64,000 nucleotides of DNA. It comes from Saprospiraceae bacterium (lineage in GTDB: Bacteria; Bacteroidota; Bacteroidia; Chitinophagales; Saprospiraceae). The DNA lies in contig JABAQQ010000020.1 in assembly GCA_019187225.1 (NCBI GenBank), positions 62,001-126,000 on the forward strand. The letters are read 5' to 3'. A program made the position numbers and the translations under genes. The notes beneath the pieces were generated by a model, which did not search any database, was not told where the DNA came from, and saw only the letters and a program-made list of their open reading frames with translations. Positions 1-9,328 of the stretch are shown in pieces (position 1 is the stretch's first letter; every line of letters starts with the position of its first letter).

Positions 1-509
1 GCAACCTGGTGCTGAAAAAGGGGTTTCCTTCCATGTTCCGGGCTTACCTGAACGACGAGGAGCGCTACAACAAGTGCTTTCGTGGCGACTGGTACATCAC
101 CGGCGACCTGGCCAAAAAGGACGCCGACGGCTATTTCTGGTTTGTGGGTCGTGCCGACGACATTATCAAAACTTCGGGCCACATGGTCGGCCCTTTCGAG
201 GTGGAAAGTACCCTGACGCAGCATCCCGCCGTAGCCGAAGCCGCCGTCATCGGCAAACCCGACCCCAACATCGGCGAATTGGTGAAAGCATTTGTGGTAC
301 TGAAAAACGGGAACGCTGCAAACGATGATTTGAAACTCGACATTATCGCGTTTGCCCGTAAAAAAATGGGCCCTGCCGTAGCGCCCAAAGAACTCAGTTT
401 TGTGGAAAACCTGCCCAAAACCAAAAGCGGGAAAATCCTGCGGCGATTGTTGAAGGCGCGGGAGTTGGGGTTGCCGGAGGGGGATTTGTCCACGCTGGAG
501 CAGGGATGA
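1..509 (+). CDS. acyl-CoA synthetase (AMP-forming), C-terminal part only
   Basis: C-terminal domain of an adenylate-forming acyl/acetyl-CoA synthetase, which activates a carboxylic acid as acyl-AMP and transfers it to CoA. The frame is open from the left window edge, so the adenylation core lies outside. Visible are the hinge motif [20 protein letters not shown], the region [15 protein letters not shown] that packs on CoA in this family, and the C-terminal [10 protein letters not shown] motif whose last lysines position the acyl adenylate. It heads a plus-strand run that ends in oxoacid dehydrogenase subunits and an acyl carrier protein, suggesting the acid or its thioester is handled there. 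The substrate cannot be told from this part. Confidence 0.9.
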   Translation, partial: NLVLKKGFPSMFRAYLNDEERYNKCFRGDWYITGDLAKKDADGYFWFVGRADDIIKTSGHMVGPFEVESTLTQHPAVAEAAVIGKPDPNIGELVKAFVVLKNGNAANDDLKLDIIAFARKKMGPAVAPKELSFVENLPKTKSGKILRRLLKARELGLPEGDLSTLEQG

Positions 510-581
510 GCAGGTATAACAAACGGTTTTTTTGAAAATCACAGGCGTTGGCTTAGGAATAATTACCGGAGTTTCCGTCTG

Positions 582-620
582 CACCGTGTCATTCTTCGCT
601 GCGCTCAGAATGACACGGTG
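582..620. repeat. palindromic repeat, CACCGTGTCATTC family
   Basis: A perfect 14-bp inverted repeat (582-595 with 607-620, arm CACCGTGTCATTCT) with an 11-base loop, just upstream of the DUF998 gene. The outer arm CACCGTGTCATTC recurs at both ends of the larger palindrome at 16801-16895, so this is a dispersed repeat family rather than a unique terminator. No T-run follows it. Confidence 0.7.
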
Positions 621-668
621 GGCAGGAAAGTGAAGAACTTATTTTTGATCCAAAAAAGGAATAATACC

Positions 669-1334
669 ATGAAAACAACCATTTCAGGCTCAACCGGATT
701 TTCAGGAAAAGCCGCATTGAGAAAAGCCTTGCTCGCCTGCGGCGTTCTTTCATCGCTGCTCTATGTGGCGATGAATATTTTTATACCCATGCAGTGGGAG
801 GAATACAGCATGGTTTCCCAAACGGTCAGCGAGTTGTCGGCTATCGGCGCTCCGACGCGGCCGGTTTGGTTTGCCTGGGGCATCGTCTATGCCTTGCTTG
901 CGGCCTTTTTCGGATGGGGTGTCTGGCAATCGGCGGGCCAAAACCGCCCGCTGCGCATCATGGGAGCTTTGCTTTTGGCCGACGGCATTGTGAGCCTGTT
1001 CTGGCCGCCGATGAACATGCGGGGAGCAGAGATGGCGATGACCGATATATTGCACATCGTTTTTTCATTCGTATGGCTTATTCTGGCGCTGCTGACATTG
1101 GGTTTCGGAATAGCAGCATTCAGAGATCGGTTTCGCCTCTATACCATCGCAAGCCTGGTGCTTTTTATCGTATTCGGCATTTTGACGGGAACGGAGGCGC
1201 CCAACGTTGCAAAAAACCTGCCGACGCCGCGGATAGGGATTTGGGAGCGCATCAACATCGCGGTTTTCATGCTCTGGGTTGCGGTGTTGGCTGTAGTGCT
1301 GATGCGAAAGGATTTTTCAAAAGTAAAAACGTAG
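669..1334 (+). CDS. DUF998-family integral membrane protein
   Basis: About 221 residues with six hydrophobic segments and short loops; the phrase QWEEYSMVSQTVSELSAIGA after the first segment is typical of DUF998 membrane proteins, whose biochemical role is unknown. The ATG at 669 is preferred over an in-frame start at 618: it follows a purine-rich AAAAAAGGA stretch, and the upstream start would place the palindromic repeat in the reading frame. Four bases separate it from the downstream esterase, so the two are probably co-transcribed. No partner or substrate can be inferred. Confidence 0.75.
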   Translation: MKTTISGSTGFSGKAALRKALLACGVLSSLLYVAMNIFIPMQWEEYSMVSQTVSELSAIGAPTRPVWFAWGIVYALLAAFFGWGVWQSAGQNRPLRIMGALLLADGIVSLFWPPMNMRGAEMAMTDILHIVFSFVWLILALLTLGFGIAAFRDRFRLYTIASLVLFIVFGILTGTEAPNVAKNLPTPRIGIWERINIAVFMLWVAVLAVVLMRKDFSKVKT

Positions 1335-1338
1335 CTAC

Positions 1339-2712
1339 ATGGAAACCCTCCAACTCGTCATTCAAATCCTTGCCATTGTCTCAGGCTGTTTGGCTGCGGT
1401 CATAAGCATTCTGTTGTTCGTGCGGCTGCGTTGGCCTTCACCCGTTTTGTGGTTTATTAAGTTATATGCCTCCGCATTATCGCCCTTGCTTGCCCTTATC
1501 GGTGTGTTCAGCACTATTGTGGGAACGGCAACCTACTCTTCTTTTATCAGTTTGGTTGGCAGTTATGTCGTGTTGGTTTATTTTATACACATCGTCAGGG
1601 TTACCCGTCCACCCGATGTTTCAGGCGATTTTGAACAGGCTTTCGGACCGGATTGGGAAAACCGTATAAAACCCGGACAGAAAAACTACTTTCTTCCCGG
1701 ACGTACCGTATTAAGATTGCCTGTCGTCCCAAAACCACGCTGCGAACAAAATATCCCGTTTTCAACCATTCCCGGCACCAACAGGCAACTTTTATGTGAT
1801 GTTTGGCAACCACCCGAAAATGTGAGTCCGTCAGGCATCGCTTTTATTTATCTGCATGGCAGCGCATGGTATTTCCTCGACAAGGATTTAGGTACCCGCC
1901 CGCTTTTTGGTCATTTAGCTGCACAGGGACATGTGATTATGGACGTGGCTTACCGGCTGGCACCCGAAACGGATATGATGGGAATGATCAACGATGTCAA
2001 GCAGGCCATCGTTTGGATAAAAGAAAATGCAGGGACTTACGGCGTAAATCCCAACCGGATTGTGGTGGGAGGCGGTTCTGCCGGCGGGCATCTTGCCCTG
2101 ATGGCAGCCTTTACCGCCAACAATCCACAGTTTTTACCAAAAGAATTGGAAGGAAAGGATGTCAGCGTATGTGCAGTGATTTCATTGTATGGTCCAACCG
2201 ATTTAGAGGCAATGTATTACCATACGAACCAGCATCTTACCACCCGCGAAACACCTGGCAGACCCAAAAAGGCAGTCCCAACTCAAATGCCCGAATGGAT
2301 GAAACAAAGAATGGGGGCAGCCTATTATCGCCTGGGTTTTGACAAGGGTTTTGTAAATGCGGGGGCTTTTGCCCCGCTAATGGGCGGGCATCCGGATGAG
2401 TGTCCTGAAACCTACACGCTGTTTTCACCCGTCACACATGTACATTCGGACTGTCCTCCCACTTTGTTGATACATGGCGAACACGACATAATGTCCCCGG
2501 TAAAAACCACCCGTATTTTGTACACTCATTTGGTGGAGGCAAAAGTCCCAACGGTATTGCATATTTTGCCTCAGACAGACCATGCTTTTGACCTCCAACT
2601 ACCCAACATATCTCCGTCGGCACATAACGCATTGTATGATGTGGAACGCTTTATAACACTAATAGCCGCATCGAACGGCGTAAACACAAGTTTACAAAAT
2701 GGGAAACTCTGA
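1339..2712 (+). CDS. membrane-anchored alpha/beta hydrolase (HSL/esterase type)
   Basis: 457 residues. The first ~85 contain three hydrophobic segments that should anchor the protein in the membrane; the rest is an alpha/beta hydrolase of the hormone-sensitive-lipase/BD-FAE type. Visible motifs are the oxyanion-hole stretch YLHGSAWYF (HGSA in place of the usual HGGG), the nucleophile elbow GGGSAGGH, the acid region HGEHDIMSP and the catalytic histidine in QTDHAF. It probably hydrolyses a carboxylic ester. Its last 14 bases overlap the E1 alpha start at 2699, so translation of the two is likely coupled. The substrate is unknown. Confidence 0.85.
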   Translation: METLQLVIQILAIVSGCLAAVISILLFVRLRWPSPVLWFIKLYASALSPLLALIGVFSTIVGTATYSSFISLVGSYVVLVYFIHIVRVTRPPDVSGDFEQAFGPDWENRIKPGQKNYFLPGRTVLRLPVVPKPRCEQNIPFSTIPGTNRQLLCDVWQPPENVSPSGIAFIYLHGSAWYFLDKDLGTRPLFGHLAAQGHVIMDVAYRLAPETDMMGMINDVKQAIVWIKENAGTYGVNPNRIVVGGGSAGGHLALMAAFTANNPQFLPKELEGKDVSVCAVISLYGPTDLEAMYYHTNQHLTTRETPGRPKKAVPTQMPEWMKQRMGAAYYRLGFDKGFVNAGAFAPLMGGHPDECPETYTLFSPVTHVHSDCPPTLLIHGEHDIMSPVKTTRILYTHLVEAKVPTVLHILPQTDHAFDLQLPNISPSAHNALYDVERFITLIAASNGVNTSLQNGKL

Positions 2713-3673
2713 AAAAAACACAGACCGAGGTAAAGCACTCGAACTGCTTTATCAAATGCTGCTCATCCGCCGCTTCGAGGAGAAATCCGCCGAGATGTAC
2801 ACCAAAACGAACATCCGGGGCTTCCTGCACCTCTACATCGGCGAAGAGGCGGTGGCCGTCGGCGTCATGCAGGCTTTGACCGACGACGACTATGTACTGG
2901 CGACTTACCGCGAGCATGGGCACGCGCTGGCGCGGGGCATGGATCCCGGCGCCATCATGGCCGAAATGTACGGCAAGCAGGAAGGTTGCAGCCGGGGACG
3001 CGGCGGTTCGATGCACCTGTTCGAGGGGAAAAAATTGTACGGCGGCAATGCGATTGTGGCCGGACATCTCTCCATGGCAGTCGGCATGGCGCTGGCGTCT
3101 AAAAAACAAAAAAAGAACAACCTCGCCTGCTGCTTTTTCGGCGAAGGCGCGGCAGCCGAGGGCGAATTCCACGAGGCGATGAACCTGGCGGCCCTGTGGC
3201 AGGCGCCCGTGTTGTTCGTGTGCGAAAACAATTTCTACGCCATGGGGACTGCCCTACAATACACCCATTCGGAGACGCACTTAGAAAAAAAAGGCGCCGC
3301 TTACGGCATCGAAACAATGGCAGTGGACGGCATGGACGTGCTGGCTGTCGGGCAGGCGGCCAAAGAAGCGGTAGAAAAGATCAGGACGACCGGCAAGCCT
3401 TTTTTCTTAGTCTGCAATACCTATCGTTTCCGCGCGCATTCGATGTTCGACGCCGAGTTGTACCGCGATAAAAGCGAAGTGGAAGAATGGAAAAAACGCG
3501 ACCCCATTCCCAGGCTCCGCGATTTTTTGATGGAGAAAAAGTTGATCACGGAACAGGATGTGCAGGAACTCGAAAAGAAGGTGGAAGCGGAAGTGCAAAA
3601 AGCCGTTGACTTCGCTGAGGCGGGCACCTGGGAGCCGATAGAGGAACTCACGAAATTTGTTTATAGTGAATAA
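2699..3673 (+). CDS. 2-oxoacid (pyruvate/acetoin-type) dehydrogenase E1 alpha subunit
   Basis: 324 residues, the usual size of a separate thiamin-diphosphate E1 alpha chain (PdhA/AcoA type). The N-terminal [11 protein letters not shown], the [11 protein letters not shown] loop, GGSMHLF and the ThDP/Mg motif [10 protein letters not shown]...ENN (about residues 148-180) are all present. With E1 beta it would decarboxylate a 2-oxoacid, or cleave acetoin, and reductively acylate the lipoyl arm of the E2 at 5455-6636. It starts inside the esterase gene and is separated from E1 beta by a DUF5655 gene, an unusual interruption. The complex could be a second pyruvate dehydrogenase; sequence alone does not fix the substrate. 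Confidence 0.9.
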   Translation: MGNSEKNTDRGKALELLYQMLLIRRFEEKSAEMYTKTNIRGFLHLYIGEEAVAVGVMQALTDDDYVLATYREHGHALARGMDPGAIMAEMYGKQEGCSRGRGGSMHLFEGKKLYGGNAIVAGHLSMAVGMALASKKQKKNNLACCFFGEGAAAEGEFHEAMNLAALWQAPVLFVCENNFYAMGTALQYTHSETHLEKKGAAYGIETMAVDGMDVLAVGQAAKEAVEKIRTTGKPFFLVCNTYRFRAHSMFDAELYRDKSEVEEWKKRDPIPRLRDFLMEKKLITEQDVQELEKKVEAEVQKAVDFAEAGTWEPIEELTKFVYSE

Positions 3674-3688
3674 AAAAATACGCGCATC

Positions 3689-4117
3689 ATGAACGCATTA
3701 TCTGGAACCAGACAGCTGTGGACATGCCCCAACTGCGGACGACAATTTGAGCGGCAAAGGCAATCCCATTCGTGCCGTCCTTTTGCGCTCGAACAACATT
3801 TCATTGGAAAAGAAACCGGAAGGCTGCTGTACGAAGCATTAAGAGAGGCTTTGGAAAAACAAATCGGCTCTTTCAAAATAGAATCCCTGGAGTGTTGTAT
3901 CCATTTTGTAAGAACTTCCACTTTCGCAGCCGTTAAAATATTAAAAGATAAAATACGGGTGGATTTCGCCTTAAACCGCGGTATTGAAAGCGAGCGATTC
4001 CATCAATCTGTTCAAATGTCGGCGCACCGTTATCTCTATGATATTGACATTATGAAGGAAACGGAAATTGATAAAGAGCTGATAGAATGGATACAGGAAG
4101 CATACAATAAGAAATAA
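3689..4117 (+). CDS. DUF5655 domain protein with N-terminal zinc-ribbon-like cysteines
   Basis: 142 residues. The N-terminus has [17 protein letters not shown], a CxxC...H.C arrangement that may bind zinc, followed by a DUF5655-like domain ([25 protein letters not shown] and HRYLYDI). The function of DUF5655 is unknown. It lies 15 bases after E1 alpha and 7 bases before E1 beta, on the same strand, so it is transcribed within the dehydrogenase operon. Its base composition is visibly richer in A and T than the flanking E1 genes, which suggests it is a later insertion rather than an old subunit. Confidence 0.75.
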   Translation: MNALSGTRQLWTCPNCGRQFERQRQSHSCRPFALEQHFIGKETGRLLYEALREALEKQIGSFKIESLECCIHFVRTSTFAAVKILKDKIRVDFALNRGIESERFHQSVQMSAHRYLYDIDIMKETEIDKELIEWIQEAYNKK

Positions 4118-4124
4118 AAGCAAC

Positions 4125-5117
4125 ATGGCAGACAATAAAACAATAAAAATCACTTACCGTGAAGCGCTCAAACAGGCCATCCGCGAAGCCTTGCTCGGCG
4201 ACGAGCGCGTTTTCCTGATGGGCGAAGACGTCGGTCGCTACGGCGGCGCTTTTGCCGTGAGCAAGGGGCTGCTCCAGGAATTCGGCCCCGACCGCATCAT
4301 GGACGTGCCCTTGTCCGAATCGGGCTTCACGGGCGCAGGCATCGGCGCGGCGCTGGCCGGTATGCGTCCGATCGTGGAAGTGATGACCGTTAATTTCAGC
4401 CTGCTGGCCATGGACCAGATCGTCAACAACGCCGCCACGCTGCTGCACATGTCGGGTGGGCAACTGAACGTGCCGGTGGTGATCCGGATGGGTTGCGGTA
4501 TCGGGCGGCAGTTGGCAGCGCAGCATTCACACAGTTGGGAGCCCCTGTACGCGCATATTCCCGGATTGATCGTCCTGTCGGTCGGCACCCACGAAGACGC
4601 GCGCGGCATGTTGTTGTCGGCCTTGAAAAGCCCCGACCCGGTGGTCATTTTTGAATACACGTATATGCTCAACATGGAAGCCGAAATTCCCGCCGGCGCG
4701 GGCGCTGTAGATATTTCAAAAGCAAAAGTCAGGCGCGAGGGAAAAGATATTTCCATTATCACATACGGGGCAGGCGTCTATAAATCACTCGAAGCAGCGA
4801 CAGAACTGGCGGCATCAGGCATCGAGGCCGAAGTGGTGGATCTGCGCGTGTTGCGGCCTTTGGACGAAACAACTTTTCTCGCTTCCGTAGGCAAAACCCA
4901 CCGCGCCCTGGTCGTGGAAGAAGCCTGGCGCTCGGTCGGTTTAGCCGCCGAAGTCTCGGCCCGCATCACGGAAAAGGCGTTTTACGAACTCGACGCGCCG
5001 GTGCAGCGGCTGTGCGGTGTGGAGGTGCCGATCCCGTATCCGAAACACCTGGAAGACGCCTCCGTTCCGCAAAGAGGTGATATTGTGCGGGCGGTGAAAA
5101 AGATGATTAAACCATAG
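4125..5117 (+). CDS. 2-oxoacid dehydrogenase E1 beta subunit
   Basis: 330 residues, normal for a transketolase-like E1 beta chain. Family landmarks are [21 protein letters not shown] at the N-terminus, [35 protein letters not shown], the [11 protein letters not shown] loop and the C-terminal domain beginning [13 protein letters not shown] with [11 protein letters not shown]. It should form the alpha2beta2 E1 with the product of 2699-3673. It is followed by a 265-bp nested palindrome that separates it from E2, yet E2 continues on the same strand, so read-through transcription or an internal promoter is needed for balanced expression. Confidence 0.9.
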   Translation: MADNKTIKITYREALKQAIREALLGDERVFLMGEDVGRYGGAFAVSKGLLQEFGPDRIMDVPLSESGFTGAGIGAALAGMRPIVEVMTVNFSLLAMDQIVNNAATLLHMSGGQLNVPVVIRMGCGIGRQLAAQHSHSWEPLYAHIPGLIVLSVGTHEDARGMLLSALKSPDPVVIFEYTYMLNMEAEIPAGAGAVDISKAKVRREGKDISIITYGAGVYKSLEAATELAASGIEAEVVDLRVLRPLDETTFLASVGKTHRALVVEEAWRSVGLAAEVSARITEKAFYELDAPVQRLCGVEVPIPYPKHLEDASVPQRGDIVRAVKKMIKP

Positions 5118-5126
5118 AGTGGAGTA

Positions 5127-5391
5127 CATGAGTCACGCCGAATTTTGTAACAATATAAAAGCCCGGAAGAAATAGTAACTGTTCAGGTAGGGGCAGCGCC
5201 CCGTAATATTTGTAGCAAAATGAGAGATGATTTCGTGGAGGGGCAGCGCCTCGAAACATCTCCGGGGCGCTGCCCCTCCACGGATGATTTTGGGCGTAAA
5301 GGACTACAAATATCACGGGGCGCTGCCCCTACCTGAATAGTTACAAAAACTAAACGTATCTGTTTTGTTACAAAATTCGGGGTGACTCATG
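5127..5391. repeat. 265-bp nested palindromic element (MITE-like) inside the dehydrogenase operon
   Basis: Three nested inverted repeats. The outer 26-bp arms at 5127-5152 and 5366-5391 begin and end with CATGAGTC/GACTCATG and differ at one position. The middle 41-bp arms at 5175-5215 and 5304-5344 differ at two positions. The inner pair, about 5234-5250 and 5266-5282, is GC-rich and built on GGGGCAGCGCC. The interval has no plausible gene. A related single end occurs at 32558-32588 and the CATGAGTC motif recurs at 8638-8672, so it belongs to a dispersed family. It fills the gap between E1 beta and E2 and could act as an attenuator or RNA-processing site. Confidence 0.85.
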
Positions 5392-5454
5392 TGCGAACGC
5401 GCATTTCCAAATCACCTCATCACCAAATCAACATATAACCAAATCCACATCCCT

Positions 5455-6636
5455 ATGATTGAATTCCGCATGCCCAGTCTGGGCGCCGACATGGAAGACG
5501 GCACACTCCGCGAATGGAAGGTGAAGCCGGGCGACATGGTGCACCGCGGCGACATCATCGCCGACGTGGAAACCATGAAAGGTATCATCGAGATCGAGGT
5601 GTTCGACGAGGGTATTGTCGAACAGTTATTGATCAAAGAAGATGAAAAAGTTCCGGTGGGCACGGTGATGGCCCTCATCGCGCCGTCGAAAGCCGAGGTG
5701 GGCGTGAAGACGCCGGCGCCGGAAGCGAAAGCGCCCGAACTGCACCCCATTGAGGAAAAAATGCCGGCGGCAGCGGTATCCGTACCCGCCCACGAAGGCA
5801 TCCGCGCTTCCCCCCTGGCCAAAAGGATCGCCGCGGAAAACCACCTCGACCTTGCCACCGTGCACGGCACGGGCGAGGGCGGCGCTATCACGCGCGAAGA
5901 CGTGGAAAAAGCGATTGCCGAGCGCGACATCAAATTGCCCCCCCGCGCCCCGGTGGCCGCGCCGCCCGCTGTCGCCACCGATAGCATCCGCATGGCCGTC
6001 GCCGCTGCCATGAGCAAATCGAACCGCGAAATTCCGCATTACTACCTCGACATCGCCATTGATATGAGCAAGGCGCTGGCCTGGCTGGCCGAAGCCAACC
6101 GCCAGCGGCCCGTACAAAAACGCCTGCTGCCGGTGGTGCTGCTCATCAAAGCCGTAGCCAGGTCGCTGCAGGAATTTCCCGACCTGAACGCCTTGTGGGA
6201 CAACGGTTTGCAGCGAAAAAAAGACATCAACATCGGCTTCGTGGTTTCGCTGCGCACGGGCGGCCTGGTTGTGCCGGCCATCCACCACGCCGATAAAAAG
6301 ACCCTCGACGAGATCATGGAAGCGCTGAACGATCTCATTCCCCGTGCGCGGGCTTTGAAACTGCGCAGCTCCGAACTGAGCGAGTCCACCATCACCCTGA
6401 CCAATCTCGGCGACGGCGGCGCAGACAGCGTATTCGGCGTGATCTATCCGCCGCAGGTGGCCATCGTGGGCTTCGGTGGTATCACCGAACAGCCTTTCGC
6501 CGAAAACGGCATGTTGGGCGTCCGTCCTGTGCTGCGCGCCACGCTCGCCGGCGACCACCGCGCCACCGACGGACTCACGGGCAGCCGTTTTCTCGCCACA
6601 TTGAAAAAACATTTACAACAACCGGAAACACTATGA
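5455..6636 (+). CDS. 2-oxoacid dehydrogenase E2 (dihydrolipoyl acyltransferase)
   Basis: About 393 residues. Domains in order: a single lipoyl domain (residues ~1-78) opening with FRMPSLGADMEDGTLREW and carrying its predicted lipoyl lysine at 42 in ETMKG rather than the common DKA; a proline/alanine linker; a peripheral subunit-binding domain at ~115-155 (ASPLAKRIA...GTGEGGAITREDVE); a second linker; and the trimeric catalytic domain ending with HRATDG (H368, D372). It transfers the acyl group from lipoamide to CoA or, given its neighbour, possibly to a carrier protein. The ATG at 5455 is chosen because homology starts there; an upstream start at 5389 would begin inside the palindrome. Its stop overlaps the ACP start. 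Confidence 0.9.
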   Translation: MIEFRMPSLGADMEDGTLREWKVKPGDMVHRGDIIADVETMKGIIEIEVFDEGIVEQLLIKEDEKVPVGTVMALIAPSKAEVGVKTPAPEAKAPELHPIEEKMPAAAVSVPAHEGIRASPLAKRIAAENHLDLATVHGTGEGGAITREDVEKAIAERDIKLPPRAPVAAPPAVATDSIRMAVAAAMSKSNREIPHYYLDIAIDMSKALAWLAEANRQRPVQKRLLPVVLLIKAVARSLQEFPDLNALWDNGLQRKKDINIGFVVSLRTGGLVVPAIHHADKKTLDEIMEALNDLIPRARALKLRSSELSESTITLTNLGDGGADSVFGVIYPPQVAIVGFGGITEQPFAENGMLGVRPVLRATLAGDHRATDGLTGSRFLATLKKHLQQPETL

Positions 6637-6878
6637 CAGAAGCAGAACTCAAAACCGTCATTTTTCAATTGCTCAAACAAATCGCTCCCGACACCGAACC
6701 CTCCACCCTGCAGTCGGGCGACAACATCCGCGATACGCTGGGCATTGATTCCTTCGATGCGCTGCAATTTCTCGTGGCGCTCGATGAAAAACTCGGCATA
6801 GAGATTCCCGAGCAGGATTATGGAAAGACAGGGACGCTGGAGCAGTTGGTGGCGTATGTCCAGTCGAAAATGTCATAG
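6633..6878 (+). CDS. acyl carrier protein-like phosphopantetheine protein
   Basis: 81 residues, the size of a discrete acyl carrier protein. The motif GIDSFDALQFLVALDEKLGIEIP gives the predicted phosphopantetheine serine at position 40 and the acidic helix II that partner enzymes recognise. Its ATG overlaps the E2 stop (ATGA), so the two are translationally coupled. Together with the acyl-CoA synthetase at the head of the cluster this suggests that an acyl unit made or used by the dehydrogenase is carried on ACP rather than only on CoA; that is an inference. It is clearly not the housekeeping ACP locus, as no fatty-acid synthesis genes adjoin. Confidence 0.85.
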   Translation: MTEAELKTVIFQLLKQIAPDTEPSTLQSGDNIRDTLGIDSFDALQFLVALDEKLGIEIPEQDYGKTGTLEQLVAYVQSKMS

Positions 6879-7033
6879 AGGTTGTTGACCAATATCAGTA
6901 TTTACCCTCCATCAATATCATTTTTTTCTATCTGATTTCAGGCGTATTTGCATGGAAATTAACAGGGTATCATACTTCCCGGCAAAGCCGGAAGTGTTGA
7001 TGCTTTGCTCTTCACCATTCAAATGCCTGGATC

Positions 7034-8593
7034 ATGAGATATTTTTACTTTTTCGGTCTCTTCTTACTCTTTATCCCGAGGCTTCAAAGCCAGTCCGGTA
7101 CGGATTATTGCTGGCAGTGGCAGAATCCGTTGCCGCAGGGGAATGCCATCCGCGACATATACTTTTTCAATGAAACCACGGGGTGGATAGTGGGCAACTT
7201 CGGCGCGATACTCAAAACGACGGATAGCGGGGCGAGCTGGCAACCACTATCCTCCGGTACTTTCAAAAATCTATATTCCGTCTGTTTTATTAACAATCAG
7301 ACGGGTTGGGCGTCCGGAGCTGGCGGTACCATTCTCACAACCAACAACGGCGGATTGAGTTGGGAGGCGCAGACTTCGGGGACGGATTATAATCTGAATG
7401 TCATCCATTTTACCGACAGCCAGAACGGTTGGGCAACTGGAACGGAAGGAACGGTACTTCACACGTCTGACGGCGGTATCAATTGGCAGCCACAAACGAC
7501 CGGGACAACCTGGGATCTTTACGGCCTTTATTTTATTGACAGTCAGACAGGTTGGATAGCCGGCAACGGCGGCAAGATTTTCAAAACAACGAACGGGGGA
7601 ACCAACTGGTTGCCGCAAAATACGGGTACCGGGCAATGGCTCAGAGGTATTTTTTTTATTGACCCTTTGACGGGGTGGGTTGTCGGAAGTGAGGGCGAGA
7701 TCAGAAAATCAACGGACGGAGGGGCAAACTGGCAGCTGCAAAACGGCGCGACATGGGTAAACCTTAAAGACGTTTATTTTATCGACAGCCAGGATGGGTG
7801 GATGGTCGGCGACATGGGTGTCGTACGCAAAACGACGAATGGCGGGGCGAGCTGGCTGCCGGTAATATCGGGGACTGAAAAACAACTGCTCAGTGTTCGT
7901 TTTACCGGCGACCAGGAGGGATGGGCTGTCGGTGAAGATGGCGCGATCATCCATACCCCTGATGGCGGTGCAAATTGGCAATCGTATTCTTCAGGGTCAT
8001 TAATTGATCTCAGAGATGTCCACTTTATTAATAATCAGGCAGGCTGGGCGGTCGGCGACTACGGTACAATCCTGAAATATGAAGGCGTTCCATCCCCCAC
8101 GGCCGCCTTCACGTGGTCCACCCAAGCCGCTACCGTCCAATTCACCAACACCTCCACCAACGCCACTTCTTTCTTCTGGGACTTCGGCGACGGCCAAACC
8201 AGCAACGCGGAAAACCCGCAACACACCTACGCTGCCAATGGCGATTATCTGGTTCAACTGACAGTTTCCAATGTCTGCGGCAGCACCTCCACTTACGAAC
8301 AGACGATCAGTATCACCAGCGGCGTGTCCGACGCCGGATTTCTAAAGGAGTTTCAACTCTATCCCAATCCTGCCGGTGATTTCTTTACTCTCTCGCTCAA
8401 AGGCGACCCGCAAAAGACCGTGCTGGTGGATTTTTTCAGCAGCACCGGGCAGAAAATATTCAGCGAATCGCTTGATTTTCAGTCAGGAGTAGCACTTAAA
8501 AATTATTCCTGCCGCGACTGGCCGTCGGGGATGTATTGGGTGCGGGTGTCGGACGAAAAGAGCCGGGCATTTCAGAAAATCGTCATAGAATAA
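7034..8593 (+). CDS. secreted YCF48/BNR-repeat and PKD protein with T9SS sorting domain
   Basis: 519 residues. An N-terminal signal peptide (~1-20, FFGLFLLFIPRLQSQS) is followed by eight YCF48-like repeats (~30-350), each with a GW.VG..G.I.KT.dGG..W core, forming a predicted beta-propeller. A PKD domain (~355-425, FFWDFGDGQTS) and a C-terminal type IX sorting domain (from ~440, LYPNPAGDFF, ending KIVIE) complete it. It is exported to the outer membrane surface or medium by the T9SS. YCF48 relatives in phototrophs help assemble photosystem II, but bacterial surface versions are of unknown function and may bind polysaccharide or protein. Confidence 0.9.
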   Translation: MRYFYFFGLFLLFIPRLQSQSGTDYCWQWQNPLPQGNAIRDIYFFNETTGWIVGNFGAILKTTDSGASWQPLSSGTFKNLYSVCFINNQTGWASGAGGTILTTNNGGLSWEAQTSGTDYNLNVIHFTDSQNGWATGTEGTVLHTSDGGINWQPQTTGTTWDLYGLYFIDSQTGWIAGNGGKIFKTTNGGTNWLPQNTGTGQWLRGIFFIDPLTGWVVGSEGEIRKSTDGGANWQLQNGATWVNLKDVYFIDSQDGWMVGDMGVVRKTTNGGASWLPVISGTEKQLLSVRFTGDQEGWAVGEDGAIIHTPDGGANWQSYSSGSLIDLRDVHFINNQAGWAVGDYGTILKYEGVPSPTAAFTWSTQAATVQFTNTSTNATSFFWDFGDGQTSNAENPQHTYAANGDYLVQLTVSNVCGSTSTYEQTISITSGVSDAGFLKEFQLYPNPAGDFFTLSLKGDPQKTVLVDFFSSTGQKIFSESLDFQSGVALKNYSCRDWPSGMYWVRVSDEKSRAFQKIVIE

Positions 8594-8637
8594 AAAACAA
8601 GGCTCGTGTTCCCTTTTACTGAAAGACAAGCGTAACC

Positions 8638-8672
8638 TGACTCATGTACAACCCGGTTGGGAACATGAGTCA
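8638..8672. repeat. short inverted repeat with TGACTCATGT arms
   Basis: A 10-bp perfect inverted repeat (8638-8647, TGACTCATGT; 8663-8672) around a 15-base centre, in the gap after the YCF48 protein. The arm matches the outer ends of the 5127-5391 element, so it is more likely a minimal member of that repeat family than a terminator; a weak A-run follows on the plus strand only. Confidence 0.55.
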
Positions 8673-8722
8673 AAAAACAATGCATAAACTGAAACATTTT
8701 TCACTTATCAAATACTGACGAT

Positions 8723-9241
8723 ATGCCTTCCACCTTCTTCGATGATTTCGCTACAGCATTAAAAGATTATACAACCGACCACGTGACGATAGAGATCGTG
8801 GACTACGAACTCCTGCCATCCTTCGGAGCCGTTCTCAATAAAGATGACCTTTTCAGGTTTAAGGTAAGGGTCACAAACAACAGTTATCTCATCATGGAAA
8901 ACATAATTCTGGAGATGGCAGGTATGGACGCCGGGGCAGGCTCGACATACGCTGAAGTGGCCATTGCGGAGTCAGGGCCCTATGTCAAACAAATGCTTCA
9001 CCCGGATAAAAGTTCAGGATTTTCAGGATTCACTTTAAATGCCAAGGGTTTGAAGGGGTCCGGTCATACAACGGATTGGTTTTATGGAAAGGCCACCACA
9101 GCGACGGGGTCAGGTATTTCAAAAGATATACTGGAAGTCGGGATTCGTTATTGGGGGGCCAATCTGGAGCACCTTCTGAAACACAGTACCGGTGGCGGCG
9201 CGGCAAAGGATGTTTTGAATAAAGAAATCGTACCGATATAA
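8723..9241 (+). CDS. hypothetical protein
   Basis: 172 residues with no signal peptide or membrane segment. It begins with a short helix-like segment (FFDDFATALKDYTT) and continues with alternating strands such as HVTIEIVDYELLPSF and FRFKVRVTNNSYLIMENIILEM, which look like a beta-sandwich fold; VRVTNNS resembles strands of Ig-like or CARDB-type domains. No family was recognised with certainty. It sits alone between a T9SS protein and a PEBP lipoprotein, 130 bases after the former, and nothing in its context indicates a role. Confidence 0.65.
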   Translation: MPSTFFDDFATALKDYTTDHVTIEIVDYELLPSFGAVLNKDDLFRFKVRVTNNSYLIMENIILEMAGMDAGAGSTYAEVAIAESGPYVKQMLHPDKSSGFSGFTLNAKGLKGSGHTTDWFYGKATTATGSGISKDILEVGIRYWGANLEHLLKHSTGGGAAKDVLNKEIVPI

Positions 9242-9328
9242 ATCTGTATTATCGTCCCCGAAGCGGGAAAATCATTGCAGCGAAAGAAATTATATGAACC
9301 CGGATTCACATTTTTAAAACTGGCCGAC

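Noticed and set aside
5626-6612. Long minus-strand open frame (328 codons) opposite E2
   Set aside because: Composition is histidine/glycine/arginine-rich with no motif; E2 on the other strand shows full domain order. It is a shadow caused by G/C-rich third positions.
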